DNA of 64,000 nt from Aquila chrysaetos chrysaetos (GCF_900496995.4 NC_044005.1:18667363-18731362); one strand, 5' to 3'. Positions 50,301 through 59,766 are shown, numbered from the stretch's first letter. Notes: generated by a model not told the origin, from the sequence alone. Numbers and translations: made by a program.

Positions 50301-53165
50301 TGGGTTCCTTAAAGAGCCCAAGAGTTGAGGGAGGTTTAAAGAAAGAAAAATTTCCTTCCAAGTCTTCAAATTAGGTTTAGAAAAAGCATGTTTTAAGTTT
50401 TTGTTTGTTTATGTGCAGGTGAAAGAATTTATCCAAGAATCCATGCGAAAGATAATCACCTTATTAACAGGATCAAAAGAACAGACCAACCAAATTCTGT
50501 CAGACAGACTGACCATCAGCAATTACGACTGCTACCAGTCAGCGGTGAACCACTTCAAAGCTCATTGCTTCAACTGGCACTTACCATTGGTGAGTCAAGC
50601 GTTAGATATAACCTGATAAATGTAACAGTAAAACAAGCATGGTAGTCATAAGCACGTCTGCAAAATCAGCTTTTATTAAAAACCTAGCTTGGGGGCAGTT
50701 ATATGGCTTAGTTTTGGAGAAAGGGTAAGTAACGATTTTTGGAAGCAGGAAACCACTTCCACTACACCTGTAGATAAGCAAGAAGGTTACTAAAAATACT
50801 TTTAGTAAAAACAAACCCCAAAATAGTACCTTCATCAACTCCCTCCCCAGAAATCCCAATATCAAATAAATCATGTTGTATTCCTGCTTGAAGCATCTCT
50901 ACTGGCAAACCAGAAACACAAGCACCACCACTGTGAATTCATAATCCTGGTACATTCAGATTTCCGTGTTGCATAGTTCCTTGCAATAGCGTCATGGTTT
51001 AACCATGGCCAGCAACTAAGGGCCACGCAGCCGCTCACTCACTTCCCCCCCCATCCAGTGGGATGGGGGAGAAAATCAGGAAAAGAAGTAAAACTCGTGG
51101 GTTGAGATAAGAATGGTTTAATAGAACAGAAAAGAAGAAACTAATAATGATAATGATAACACTAATAAAATGACAATAGTAATAATAAAAGGATTGGAAT
51201 ATGCAAGTGATGCACAATGCAATTGCTCACCACCCGCCAATTGACACCCAGTTAGTCCCCAAGCCACAATCCCCCCATCCCCACTCCCCCCAGTTTATAT
51301 ACTAGATGTGATGTCACATGGTATGGAGTACCCCGTTGGCCACTTTGCGTCAGCTGTCCTGGCTGTGTCGCGTCCCAACTTCTTGTACCCGTCCAGCTTT
51401 CTCGCTGGCTGGGCATGAGAAGCTGAAAAATCCTTGATTTTAGACCAAACATTACTTAGCAACAACTGAAAACATCAGTGTGTTATCAACATTCTTCTCA
51501 TACTGAACTCAAAACATAGCACTGTACCAGCTACTAGGAAGGCAATTAACTCTATCCCAGCTGAAACCAGGATAAATAGCCTAGCTGCTACTTCCATGAT
51601 CTTGTTGAATTCCTGAGAGCCACTTTTTAGTTCAGGGGTTTTACTACTGTCTGCTCTTCCTGGGATCCCAGTTGAGGGCAAAATCCTGTTGTGCTAAGCA
51701 CTGTTTAGACAAGAATAAGAGAGGTCAGTTCCTATTCCAGAAAACCCAGTCCTGATGTCAGGCAAGATAACCTAAGCAGGCAGCAGTACATGGTAAGATG
51801 AATCAACAGCAAATTAATTTATTTTAGCAGAAAGCAATGGAATTACCTGGCAGTTGGCGAAGGTTTAAGTACTGTATACAAATCAAAAGCAGATGCACTC
51901 CTTTAGTTGGAGCTTCTAATCAACCAGGCTATTAGGAGGCCACATTGCTCTGTTAAACTTTTAGTTCCTCTTTAGTGTTTTTTTTTGTTTTTGTGGGGTT
52001 TTTTGAATGAAATTGGTTAAATGGGTAAGCCTTGCCTAAGGGGCCAATGTGCAGCAACAGCTGAATTTACCTAATGAAGTTCAAAGAGCAAAGTGCACAG
52101 AAGAAAGATGCATTTAACCTAGTACTAGATAGTCAAGACCATCAGTTAAACACCTTGAGTATTAATAGCATCTCTAAAGTACTTCCACAATTTAGTTTGG
52201 ATAAACAATACCTGCTCTTCATCACTGAAATTATCAACAATGTTTGTTTATTTCAGTATCAGCATGCTCTGAGACAGCTGTATGCCTTGGTCAACGTTTG
52301 TGAAGAAGGATACCCCATTGACAGGTAATGAGGTCCCTAGATAAACTGTGTAGTTTTATTTGTGGCTAAAAAAGCAGAAGCTAATAGGCAGATGAAGCCT
52401 AATGCTGGAAGTTTCTCACTTGTTCTGCTCTGTTGACCATTTTGTCAGTAAAGTTCTCACTCTAAAGTTGTGAATGCTTATTTTGGACAACATATCATTA
52501 TTAGTCCCCTCCCACTCATAATGATCCATTTCCCCAGTAACCCTTTAATTTCCTTGTTGAAGACCCTCAGGGGAAATTATAGCCAGTTGGAGGATCCCAC
52601 TGCACCACATAACATAAAAGAGCATGACTGGTGCAAGGGCGTTGCCCTGTAACTCCTGTATGATCTTACACTGAAGCAAGGTTGGGAACTGCTCCATTTT
52701 CTGTGTTGCCCCCTCAGCTGTTGGCTCAGAACACCACAGCACTGCTGGGTTCTGGTGAGGAAAGGGAATGTGGTGCTAGGGCCCTCATCTGTGAGCGTGT
52801 GGTAGGAAAGCAGGCAAATAATGGTCCAGGCTGACCCTTATGGTGGTGCAATGGGGCAAGGAGAGCATGGTGTTGAAATTCTGTCTTGGGAGTTTGTGGT
52901 AGAGGATGGGATCCTAGCTTGTGAGTCATGCGAGAGGAAGAAAAAAGAGGAAAGCAGAGGGGTAGGGAATGGGAGGGTGGACCGGTAGTTTAGGCAGTGT
53001 GTGCATGCAACCCAGAAGGTGAAGAACTGCTGGCCCCACTCCTGGTGGCATCCTTCTGCAGTTTGGGAAATAGTTTGAGAGCAGAGCACCTGGAAAGTTT
53101 CTGATCACTGTTTTCTCTGTTGCAGAATATGCCTGGCCATGGATCAAGTGTGCCTTGGGTATTGA
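32244..53165 (+). CDS. LGMN: LGMN (legumain, asparaginyl endopeptidase), complete, 13 coding exons
   Basis: Legumain is a lysosomal C13 cysteine protease that cleaves after Asn, and after Asp at low pH. It processes cathepsins and antigens and needs autocatalytic removal of its C-terminal prodomain (family knowledge). Exons: 32244-32381, 40374-40471, 41332-41413, 41951-42036, 44649-44724, 45204-45266, 46175-46241, 47912-48030, 48714-48803, 49477-49674, 50419-50589, 52257-52324 and 53126-53165. All have GT/AG borders and the phases join to 431 codons plus TGA, against 433 in human. Signal peptide is about residues 1-17. The catalytic set Asn42, His148 (FTDHG) and Cys189 (EACESGS) is intact and keeps the human numbering. 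An RGD lies at 118-120. N-glycosylation sequons lie at 91, 167, 263 and 272. An Asn-Asp bond at 322-323 aligns with the known autocleavage site. The prodomain ends in MDQVCLGY. Confidence 0.97.
35471..35520 (+). repeat. Local dispersed duplication, copy A
   Basis: Resembles 36374-36423: both run ACTAGACTGGTTGCTATTCC or its near match, then CTA(C/A)ATGCA(G/A)CTA(C/A)GCACTCAT(G/A)AT. I count about seven differences over about 50 bases. Confidence 0.7.
36374..36423 (+). repeat. Local dispersed duplication, copy B
   Basis: Second copy of the segment at 35471-35520, same orientation, about 900 bp downstream. Both copies follow a TTTTTT run and the word TTACTAG or TTACCAG. Confidence 0.7.
40374..40471 (+). 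CDS. LGMN: LGMN coding exon 2 (47-78)
   Basis: Acceptor TAATTTCAG|GCAGAC and donor GATGA|GTAAGT, 98 nt, phase 0 to 2. It encodes [20 protein letters not shown], then [13 protein letters not shown], the conserved C13 core around the second strand. Confidence 0.95.
41332..41413 (+). CDS. LGMN: LGMN coding exon 3 (79-106)
   Basis: Acceptor AACTTTCAG|AAATCC and donor AAGGAG|GTAGGA, 82 nt, phase 2 to 0. It contains NRPNGTDVY with the Asn91 glycosylation sequon and GVPKDYT. Confidence 0.95.
41951..42036 (+). CDS. LGMN: LGMN coding exon 4 (107-134)
   Basis: Acceptor AAATCCTTAG|GATGTT and donor GAAAAG|GTAAGA, 86 nt, phase 0 to 2. It encodes [20 protein letters not shown]. The RGD at 118-120 is the integrin-type motif also present in mammalian legumain. 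Confidence 0.95.
44649..44724 (+). CDS. LGMN: LGMN coding exon 5 with catalytic His148 (135-160)
   Basis: Acceptor TCATTACAG|TGGTCC and donor GACGAT|GTAAGC, 76 nt, phase 2 to 0. It encodes [13 protein letters not shown]; His148 in the DHG motif is the catalytic histidine of clan CD proteases. Confidence 0.96.
45204..45266 (+). CDS. LGMN: LGMN coding exon 6 (161-181)
   Basis: Acceptor TTATTTTACAG|CTTCAT and donor CGGAAG|GTAAAC, 63 nt, phase 0 to 0. It encodes [20 protein letters not shown] with the Asn167 sequon. Confidence 0.94.
46175..46241 (+). CDS. LGMN: LGMN coding exon 7 with catalytic Cys189 (182-203)
   Basis: Acceptor ATTTTATAG|ATGGTG and donor TCAATG|GTGAGC, 67 nt, phase 0 to 1. The nucleophile Cys189 (codon TGT at 46196-46198) lies in the EACESGS motif of family C13. 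Confidence 0.96.
47912..48030 (+). CDS. LGMN: LGMN coding exon 8 (204-243)
   Basis: Acceptor GGTTTACAG|TTTATG and donor GATATG|GTAAGT, 119 nt, phase 1 to 0. It encodes [20 protein letters not shown], then [15 protein letters not shown], which forms part of the substrate pocket in legumains. Confidence 0.95.
48714..48803 (+). CDS. LGMN: LGMN coding exon 9 (244-273)
   Basis: Acceptor CTTCATGCAG|GAGGAT and donor AACAGA|GTATGT, 90 nt, phase 0 to 0. It encodes [20 protein letters not shown] and on to MQYGNR. The Asn263 sequon lies inside it and the Asn272 sequon (NRS) spans its 3' junction. Confidence 0.94.
49477..49674 (+). CDS. LGMN: LGMN coding exon 10: end of catalytic domain and activation site (274-339)
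   Basis: Acceptor TAACCTTCAG|AGCATC and donor CTGGAG|GTAAGC, 198 nt, phase 0 to 0. It encodes [20 protein letters not shown] and the Asn-Asp bond 322-323 (LMATND) that aligns with the autocleavage site releasing the prodomain. A 22-nt A tract begins 6 nt into the following intron. Confidence 0.95.
49681..49702 (+). repeat. Poly(A) tract of 22 nt next to an LGMN splice donor
   Basis: An uninterrupted run of 22 A starting 6 nt downstream of the donor of LGMN coding exon 10 (GTAAGC then A22). Confidence 0.95.
50009..50142 (+). repeat. Perfect 67-bp tandem duplication
   Basis: Two head-to-tail copies, 50009-50075 and 50076-50142, beginning TAGAGAAACTCTTGTCTCAG and ending GAATGGTAGTC, with no difference that I can find. 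It sits in the LGMN intron between coding exons 10 and 11. Confidence 0.95.
50419..50589 (+). CDS. LGMN: LGMN coding exon 11: prodomain (340-396)
   Basis: Acceptor TATGTGCAG|GTGAAA and donor CCATTG|GTGAGT, 171 nt, phase 0 to 0. It encodes the helical death-domain-like prodomain with cysteines in DCYQ and HCFNWH expected to form its disulphides. Confidence 0.94.
50990..51574 (-). mobile_element. Solo LTR, ERVL-like, with target-site duplication
   Basis: Single LTR of about 585 bp inside an LGMN intron, antisense to the gene. On the minus strand it starts TATCCTGGTTTCAGCTGGGA (the usual start would be TG; the first dinucleotide is mutated) and ends CCATGACG. It has a TATA box (TATATAAAC, complement of 51294-51302) and an ATTAAA-type poly(A) signal (complement of about 51117-51122). 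A 5-bp direct repeat AATAG flanks it at 50985-50989 and 51575-51579, as expected for ERVL-class integration. There is no internal retroviral sequence, so it arose by LTR-LTR recombination. The family call rests on my memory of a very common avian LTR. Confidence 0.85.
52257..52324 (+). CDS. LGMN: LGMN coding exon 12: prodomain (397-418)
   Basis: Acceptor TTATTTCAG|TATCAG and donor GACAG|GTAATG, 68 nt, phase 0 to 2. It encodes [20 protein letters not shown], a conserved prodomain segment with one cysteine. Confidence 0.94.
53126..53165 (+). CDS. LGMN: LGMN last coding exon (419-431 and stop)
   Basis: Acceptor CTGTTGCAG|AATATG, phase 2. It encodes [12 protein letters not shown] and TGA at 53163-53165, which matches the C-terminal Met-Asp-x-Val-Cys-Leu-Gly end of vertebrate legumains. 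Confidence 0.94.
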
Positions 53166-53890
53166 TGGAAACAACAGTCCCCAATATAACCCTTACTACA
53201 AGTGATAACTTTTCATAACTAATAATCGAGACTTTACATGCATGCCACATGAAGAGAGTCAACTGCAGTACTGGAACTGTGCTGGGAGCCGAGGCACCTG
53301 ACCATGAGCAATACAGCACTTGCCAGTGCTCTCCCCTGCATCCGTACCTGCTGACAGCCTGCTGGTTTGACAGAGGCATTTTGGCAGATCACCTGGAGTT
53401 TTCAAGATGGATGATTTGTTTCAAAGCGCAATGCTCTTAAGAATCTCTGGATGAACACTACAAGCCACCTATCAGTGATTGCTAAATCTGTTTAAATTTA
53501 GCATAGAGTCATTAATTCTGGAAAATTTTTTTATACTATTGCTAACTATTAGGTTTTTAAAAAGTTAATGAATTCCATTACAGTGACTAATTTGCAGATT
53601 GGTTAAAGAGTGAAGAAACCAAAGCTTGTTCTTTAAGCTTTAACTGCTTAACAGTTTAAAGAAATGAGTTGCATTCAAGAACTATTGGATGTGAACAGCA
53701 CAGTTAAACTGTGAACAGTAAAAGTCTTTGTGGGTAGAAAGCACTGTTTCCCAAAGAAAAACACAAATATCTAATGCTGTAAATTTAGCACCAGTATGCT
53801 ATAATTGAATGTATATACACACAAAGCTGTGGGAAGTCATGAGTACAGGAATTGCCTGTAAATAAAAATAAAGTTGACAAGTTTCATCGA
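53166..53890 (+). other. LGMN: LGMN 3' UTR
   Basis: About 725 nt from the stop to the expected cleavage point after a tandem AATAAA signal. AT-rich, no other gene in it. Confidence 0.7.
53861..53872 (+). terminator. LGMN: LGMN polyadenylation signal (two tandem AATAAA)
   Basis: AATAAA at 53861-53866 and again at 53867-53872, about 700 nt after the stop codon; cleavage is expected within about 10-25 nt. Confidence 0.8.
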
Positions 53891-54007
53891 CCTACAGGGC
53901 AATACAGTGTTAAGACATCTTCTGTCTTGAAAATGAATGAGAACTAATTCATTTTATGATACTGCATTAAAAGGTTATCTATCACCTGTAAGTCTTTTAT
54001 AAGACAG

Positions 54008-54096
54008 GTCATCTCAAAAAAAAAACCCCACCCAAACCAACAAAACCCCAAAACAAACCCCAAAACCCCAACCCAAAAGCAACAACCACAAAAAAT
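54008..54096. repeat. A/C-rich low-complexity tract; G4-capable on minus strand
   Basis: Runs of CCCC separated by AAAA or AAACAAA. The minus strand reads GGG, TT, GGGG, TTTT, GGGG, a longer loop, GGGG, which satisfies a simple G-quadruplex pattern. It lies about 120 bp beyond the LGMN poly(A) signal. Confidence 0.7.
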
Positions 54097-54481
54097 ATCA
54101 AAATTTTGTGGCATTTGAAGGCACCACTCCTTACAGGTGACTCAGTAAATGACAAGCAGGGGGAAAATTAGAGGTTATTAGAGGTGATTCAAAATAGTTT
54201 CAGGTTGTCCATACCTTTTTACACATGGAGACAGGATACAGAAATACTTCAGGGCTCTTTCCAAAGTGTGTTAAAATATGCAAAATTACCTCATTTCCAT
54301 GGGAAAAGAACAAACTTTAACAAAAACTAAACCAGCCTCTCCAGGATGGAGAGCGTTCTGGATAGCTCCACTTAGAGGAGAGGGGTTATAGGGGCTGTAG
54401 CTGAAACTACTTTTATATAAAGAGCCAGACAAAGCCAGGAGTATTAGCACTTTCAGCTGTTGGCTGAGTGGCTGAGTCAGT

Positions 54482-54509
54482 AAGTAAGTGAGTGAGTGAG
54501 TGAGTGAGA
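54482..54509 (+). repeat. GTGA tetranucleotide microsatellite
   Basis: GTAAGTAAG followed by about five GTGA units. Confidence 0.85.
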
Positions 54510-56719
54510 AATCCCAGAGCACAGCTAGTGTCAAGGTGGATGGGAAAATGTAAAAGTATGTGGAACTAGGCTTTACTGAATTGAGAAATGAAAGTTTGCA
54601 CTTCGAGGGTTGTTGAAAGTTCAGCTATGTGCTGCTTTTGAGTTGATTCTTTTCAGTTGTAAAGCTGGATTTTTTTTAGCAGAAATCTAAAAATAAGAGA
54701 GTATGAACTTTTTGAGTGCCTGAATGTGTTGCAGGTGTTCCCCTGATAGCATGAAGAAGGGTTGGCCGTACAGGACAGCTTTTAGGTGGTCTGGCTGCTG
54801 TCACGAAAGAGTGTACCAAGAGCCCCCAATCACTTTGAAAGAACAGGAAAAATGACTCCTTCAAAGCCCTGTTTAAATATATACATTAAATCTGCTAAGT
54901 TTTACACATCTCTGCTTTTAGAGTTCTCTGCCCGAGAAATCCAGCCTGCTTCTCAAGCACTTAACATCATCAGTTCATAGTTTTAACAATTTTCTTCACC
55001 CATTAGAAATGCCCATTTTCTTCTGAAGTATTCAGAAGAGGCTTTTCATCTTTTGGCTTTTCATATCTAGAATGTAGAGGAGGAAAAAAGAAAAAAAAGC
55101 CCTCCAGGTCCTTCACAAATAGCATCACTTTATAGCCAAGAGTCTCCAGCCATACTAAGTAGACCTCAAAAAGTAATTATTGATGAAAAATCAGCTGCTA
55201 GCACACATTTTTATTTTCACACATTACTGACACCCAGGTGGCCCTTTTACCTCACTACCATCACATGCCCTGGCCCTCCTGCAGACCCTTGTAGCTCAGG
55301 ATGCAAAGCGGAAATGTGAACCGAGTGGGATTTTGTTCTGTCCATTTTCCTCCTGCAAAAGTGACTTCCAGAGCTTTGCTATCCTAAATGTTACCCATGG
55401 CATTATTACCCCTTCCCTCAGAGATGTGCCAAAATGAAAGAGAGGCAATCTGCTGAAGATGTCACTGCACCCACAATACCGTCTGAGATGCAGTAGGTTC
55501 TTACCGGTGCACCGCAAAAAGCATTAATGTGCTATTGAATTTCCAGTTTGTATCGAGAGACCCATTTCCTTTGCAGCCACTCAGGGAACAGCCCCACAGA
55601 AGAAGAAACCAACAACCTTCACCTGCTCTGATCAATACATTTGTTTTAAGGCCTCCAAATAGCATCACACAGGCTTCGTGCCTGCATGGCAGGCTGTTTA
55701 TTTTGGGATGGTAATAGAACCTGATGAGAAAATCATTTTAGGATTGTGCAAAGTCAGTCTTACGCCAGAGTATCTTGCAGTGTATTGGGCAATTGCAGAC
55801 ACCCTCACTCTTCCTGCAGGCATGCAGCTGCTCGGCTGCCATTCCTAGAACGCTGGGGTGCAGGAATGACTTCTGCAAAATATGGAAAACTGTCAGATTC
55901 CCAGCAAATTGTCATCACCAGGCAGAACAGGGCAAAGTTGAGGCTGTGTTATTTACAAAAACCTTTCCTGAGCAGAATAGTTGTGTGCGTATCCGTAACC
56001 CCTGGGAAGAGTGTCATTTGCACCAGCCAGGGCTTCCTATCCTCCTCCTTCTCCTCCTTATTGCTAGGAACAAAGTTCAAGGTCCTTTTTCCGACCATTC
56101 TGTTCCAAACCTGCCGTGAGTTTCTACCCAATATCCTGCTGCACACAGCCGTTCACCGCCCTTCCTTTGAGAGGACCTGGAGGGCAGGAGGCATGATCAG
56201 CCTCCATAGTATGCTGTATGCTGACTAGTTAATGCAAACTTAGATGGACACAGTTTTGTTCAGAGTGCATATAACCACCCTCCCTTCTCCACTAGCAATA
56301 AAGCCAAACGCAGTTCACTTGGAGTTGGAGATAATGCACTTTTTTAGACATTCCAGTAAGTAGTAGTATTTTAGCTCTGTCCAAGTTGCAACTTCTCTCA
56401 CCAGGATGGCTTAAGGTAAGCGCTGAGCAGCCATGCCCATCTGAGGGCAGGAGGCTGAAAGCCTCTCGTTCCTGTGCTCAGCCTCTGCCCTGTGAGAACA
56501 GGGATGGAGGCGCAGCAGAGGGAATGGCTACTGAAGCTAAAGTCCTGACTAAGCAGCATTTCGTGCCAAGCGCTCAGGCAATTCTGAATCAGAGGCTGCT
56601 TCCTTCCTAGGGACATGATACCCCAAAAGAGGCAGCAAACAGAAATACATTAAGTCTGTAATCCCATGAACCACAGGCAGAGCTGGCCAGTATCGCACAG
56701 TAGCAACACTCATCCAAGG

Positions 56720-56960
56720 AGGGACTCTGGTGGGATAGGCAGTGTCTTCGCACCAGCTGGATAGGAGGAAACCATTTGTCACAGTGCAAGGGGTTGAAAT
56801 GCTGGACCACGGCCTCAGCGAGGCTGTATGATCTCCAGCCCCAGAGACCTGCAGCAGTGAAAGCATGAGGCCCTGAGCAACCCTGGGAGGCAGCTCCACT
56901 TGAGCAGGGATTGGACTGGTGACCTCCAGGCGTCCCTGCCAGCCCGTATCACTCCACAAG
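56720..56960 (+). mobile_element. Old CR1 3' end, diverged
   Basis: Resembles the CR1 3' UTR: AGGCTGTATGATCTCCAGCC, then CTTGAGCAGGGATTGGACTG, GTGACCTCCAGGCGTCCCTG and CCAGCC, which parallel the bird CR1 tail (TTGGACT, GATGATCTCCAGAGGTCCC, TTCCAACC). No intact 3' repeat; limits approximate. Confidence 0.5.
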
Positions 56961-58270
56961 CCTGTGGAAAAAAGCCAGTCTTGTACAGAGTTTTGAAGTA
57001 CAGTTAATGACTGATGCATCATGAGGCCCCAAAGCTCTTGACTTCAGCAGGAAAACTGCCTTTGATTTCAATGGCTTTTATTTTAGGTTATACATGATTA
57101 ATTAATTATTTCAGTGAATTATTGACAGATTGTATCACTGGGTGCAAAGTGGTGTTAAATCAGATCTGTGCATGAAGTGGCCACACGGGCTTTTTGTTTT
57201 TAATTTGCAGAAGTTGCTGGGCTCAGCAGGTCTCCCTCCCTCTCTCACACTGGGATCCTTTCCTTGTGAGTGAGTGATTGTTGCACAATGTTTCTCTGCA
57301 AATGAGTGTTTGAGGAGGCCTTGGCTGGATTGCACAACCCTACTTGGTCAAAGTCTCCTGAAACACTCCTGTCTGCTGACGGCTCATGTGAGGGCAAGAG
57401 CATGAGTCATGGCGTGACCATCTTGACTAACCAGAGGCAGCCGCAAATCACCAGACTGGACTGCTTCCTCCTCACCTGGGCTGCAGCATAAGGCAACCCT
57501 ATGGCAAAACAGATGAATAAAATCCCATGGAGCATTTAAAAATGCCCCTTTCATTCCCACATTTGACATTTTTTTCTCACCACCTGAAATGTCAGATACC
57601 AGCGCAAAGCGGCACAGGACCCTGAGCACCAGGGTCCAGAGGGAGGGGCATGCTGAACTGCTCCAGAAGTCTCCATGCTGGAGACTCAGAGCTTTGCTGG
57701 GATCACCAAAACAACAGCATGTTTGTTCCAGACAGGCTGTTTCTTCAAGACCCTGGCACAGGGCAGAGCCTGAGTCCCACTGCTGAGCTGTGAGCTTGGA
57801 GAGGTGGCAGCCACCTTCATCCTGGGTCCTCCCGGATCCCGTCATTCGGGTCATCGCCCAGCTTGCGTTCCCTGACAAGTGACAGCTGTGGTCAGGCCCT
57901 GGAGGAACCGGGTCACCCCGTACCCCAGAGATGTATGTTTAGCAAAGTTGTTGCTGGTGGTTTATGTAATGTGACCAAACAGGCCAGGTGCCCCACGGCC
58001 TCTGAGCAAGACCCGCTCTGCACTGAGCCCCAGCACAGGGGTTTCCTTCCAGGCAGCTCGCACTAGGCACAGTAACTCACATTATTGTCAATAATCTCTG
58101 AGTTCGGGACAGCCATGGCAACCTCTGCAAATCAAATCAGAGTTTTGCAGTTGTTATGCCAAAGGAAAATGTTGTGTGTGCAATTTGAGAGCCTTTGTAA
58201 AAGCCCACAGAAATTCAGCTGGCACTCCTTGCCTTTTTGAAAACTGGGATCTGCAGGTCTGATTTTGGGT

Positions 58271-58537
58271 CTAGGCTTTGGTAAACTTTAGTCTGAGCCT
58301 GTTTGGATTGCAGTCATTTAGCACTGTTGTGGTTTCCTTGTGCTTATACAGCCGTATAAGCTGTGGTTCCCCCTTGCCCCGAGGTCCAGCTGCTGACTCA
58401 GATGTCCCAGGACACTGCAAGGTGCTGGAGTGCTTCACTTCATCAATCTGTTGCTTGACCCTGGCCAGTGCAAAGTCCAGTTGCTCTCCGGAAATATCCA
58501 CCAGAGGATCAGTCCTTGCTTCCTTCCTTGCATGTTT
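58271..58537 (-). other. Unrecognised open frame of about 88 codons
   Basis: On the minus strand, open from just after a stop (complement of 58538-58540) to TAG at 58273-58271. The frame has no ATG; the first GTG is at 58501. The translation is polar and protein-like (ISGEQLDFALARVKQQIDEV, then QLIRLYKHKETTTVLNDC and NRLRLKFTKA), with an amphipathic helix-like start. I do not recognise a family. It could be a decayed exon, a piece of an old transposon, or chance. Confidence 0.25.
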
Positions 58538-58713
58538 CTACTTTAGCCTTATCCCCATCAGATTACTTTAGGCTCATTAACTCATAAATGTTACAGTGTA
58601 AAGATAACCTGATCAGGCCAAGGATTTTGGCAGACATATACATCTTCGCTCCTGGGGCTTAAAATAACTTGCAGCAGCCACAGCAGAACTAAGCTGCTGG
58701 TCAGACACCACCA

Positions 58714-58734
58714 CCCCCCCCCCCCCCCCCCCCC
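58714..58734. repeat. Homopolymer C run (21 nt)
   Basis: Uninterrupted C21, followed within 300 bp by several G runs on the same strand. Such tracts are often mis-sized in assemblies. Confidence 0.9.
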
Positions 58735-59424
58735 ATCTCTGGGTCTGGCACTGGGGACCCCCAGTCCCACCATACATGGACCCCATGCAGTGTGATACCT
58801 GTGCACAGGTGGTGGGAGGTGAGGTGGGTACATGGCTTGGAGTACTACCAAGGGGGGGGGCGAGGAGGCTGGTGGGAGGTGGGCCAGAGAGCTAGTCTGG
58901 GCCCATGGTTTAGGTGGGAAAGGGAGGCAAGAGGTGGGGGGGGTGTCCTTTGGGAGAGTGGGTGCAAAACAGGATTTGGAGAGTGTGTGTGGGGGGCAGG
59001 TTTGAGAAAAAAAGGAAGGTTCGTTAGTGATGCTGCCCAGAGGTTGGACCCTCCTGCTGCCACAGGCCCAGGGGTGACAGTCGAGATCGTCCTCAGCATG
59101 GCCAACACAGAGCAGGTCAGCCCTCAGGACATATGGACATCAGCGACGGTACCTACAGCAGAAATAGGACAACCGGCCTCTCTGTGCTGCGTTTCAGGCA
59201 TTTACTGGCAGTGCTTCCACCAGAGGGGGAAACTGCCATGAGCTCACCCAACATGCAGGGATGGTGGTGGGCTGAGGAGCCGGGCAGGGTGAGGACAAAT
59301 TGCCTCACAGCCGGAATGCCCAGGGGACCCTTGTCCCGATCCAATGTCGGGGAAGGTTTCGATATGATCCCAAGAGCGAGATTAAGACACAAACGAGGTC
59401 AAATGCCGTATAGTCAAAAGAGGT

Positions 59425-59430
59425 TTTATT
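59425..59430 (-). terminator. LTR polyadenylation signal (AATAAA)
   Basis: The complement of TTTATT; a T/G-rich element (TTTGTGTCTT) follows about 30 nt on, as expected downstream of a cleavage site near 59400. Confidence 0.7.
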
Positions 59431-59493
59431 ATCAAAAGTATCAAAAGTGGAAAATGGTAGCGATAGGATAGAATGGAAGAAAAGGTAGAAATT

Positions 59494-59708
59494 AAGCAAG
59501 CAGTCGGGATAGAGTTGCAAGGATAGTCACCACCATGGATCCAGCGGCGTCCCGTCGGCCCTCAGGCAAGCAGTCGGTGGTGGGAGTTGCAAGGATGGTC
59601 ACCAGCACGGATCCAGCGGCGTCCCGTTGGTCCTCAGGCCAGCAGTTGGTGGTGGGAGTTGCAAGGATGGTCACCAGCACGGATCCAGCGGCGTCCCGTT
59701 GGTCCTCA
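59494..59708 (-). repeat. 72-bp tandem repeat, about three copies, inside the LTR
   Basis: Copies start at 59515, 59587 and 59659, exactly 72 bp apart, each beginning TTGCAAGGAT and containing GGATCCAGCGGCGTCCCGT. The last copy is cut at 59708, and a partial unit (GCAAGCAGTCGG) precedes the first. Copies 2 and 3 are nearly identical; copy 1 differs at several sites. The array lies between the TATA box and the poly(A) signal, so it should be in the transcribed R/leader region. Confidence 0.9.
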
Positions 59709-59766
59709 ATCTTCAATTCTTTGGTGAGGAAGAAAAGGCCTCCCCACCGCTTGTTTCTAGGGGTTC

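Larger units (their letters stand above)
53891..59342. other. Intergenic DNA between LGMN and the endogenous retrovirus
   Basis: No gene is supportable. It contains A/C-rich low-complexity sequence (54008-54096), a GTGA-type tetranucleotide repeat (54482-54509), an old CR1 3' end (about 56720-56960), an unexplained open frame on the minus strand (58271-58537), a 21-nt C run (58714-58734) and G-rich sequence (58800-58995). By human synteny RIN3 is the expected next gene to the right, on the minus strand, beyond the window. Confidence 0.55.

Noticed and set aside
55746-56228. 160-codon plus-strand frame downstream of LGMN
   Set aside because: No domain, overlaps another frame of similar length, low protein-like character.
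57384-57878. 164-codon minus-strand frame
   Set aside because: No family recognised and no promoter or splice context; consistent with chance in moderately GC-rich DNA.
59320-59342. Primer-binding site next to the ERV LTR
   Set aside because: A TTGG follows the LTR end, but it does not continue as the complement of any tRNA 3' end I know, and this is the 3' LTR, where host DNA is expected.
59494-59708. Regularly spaced repeats as a CRISPR array
   Set aside because: Units are contiguous 72-bp tandem copies without unique spacers, inside a retroviral LTR in an animal genome.
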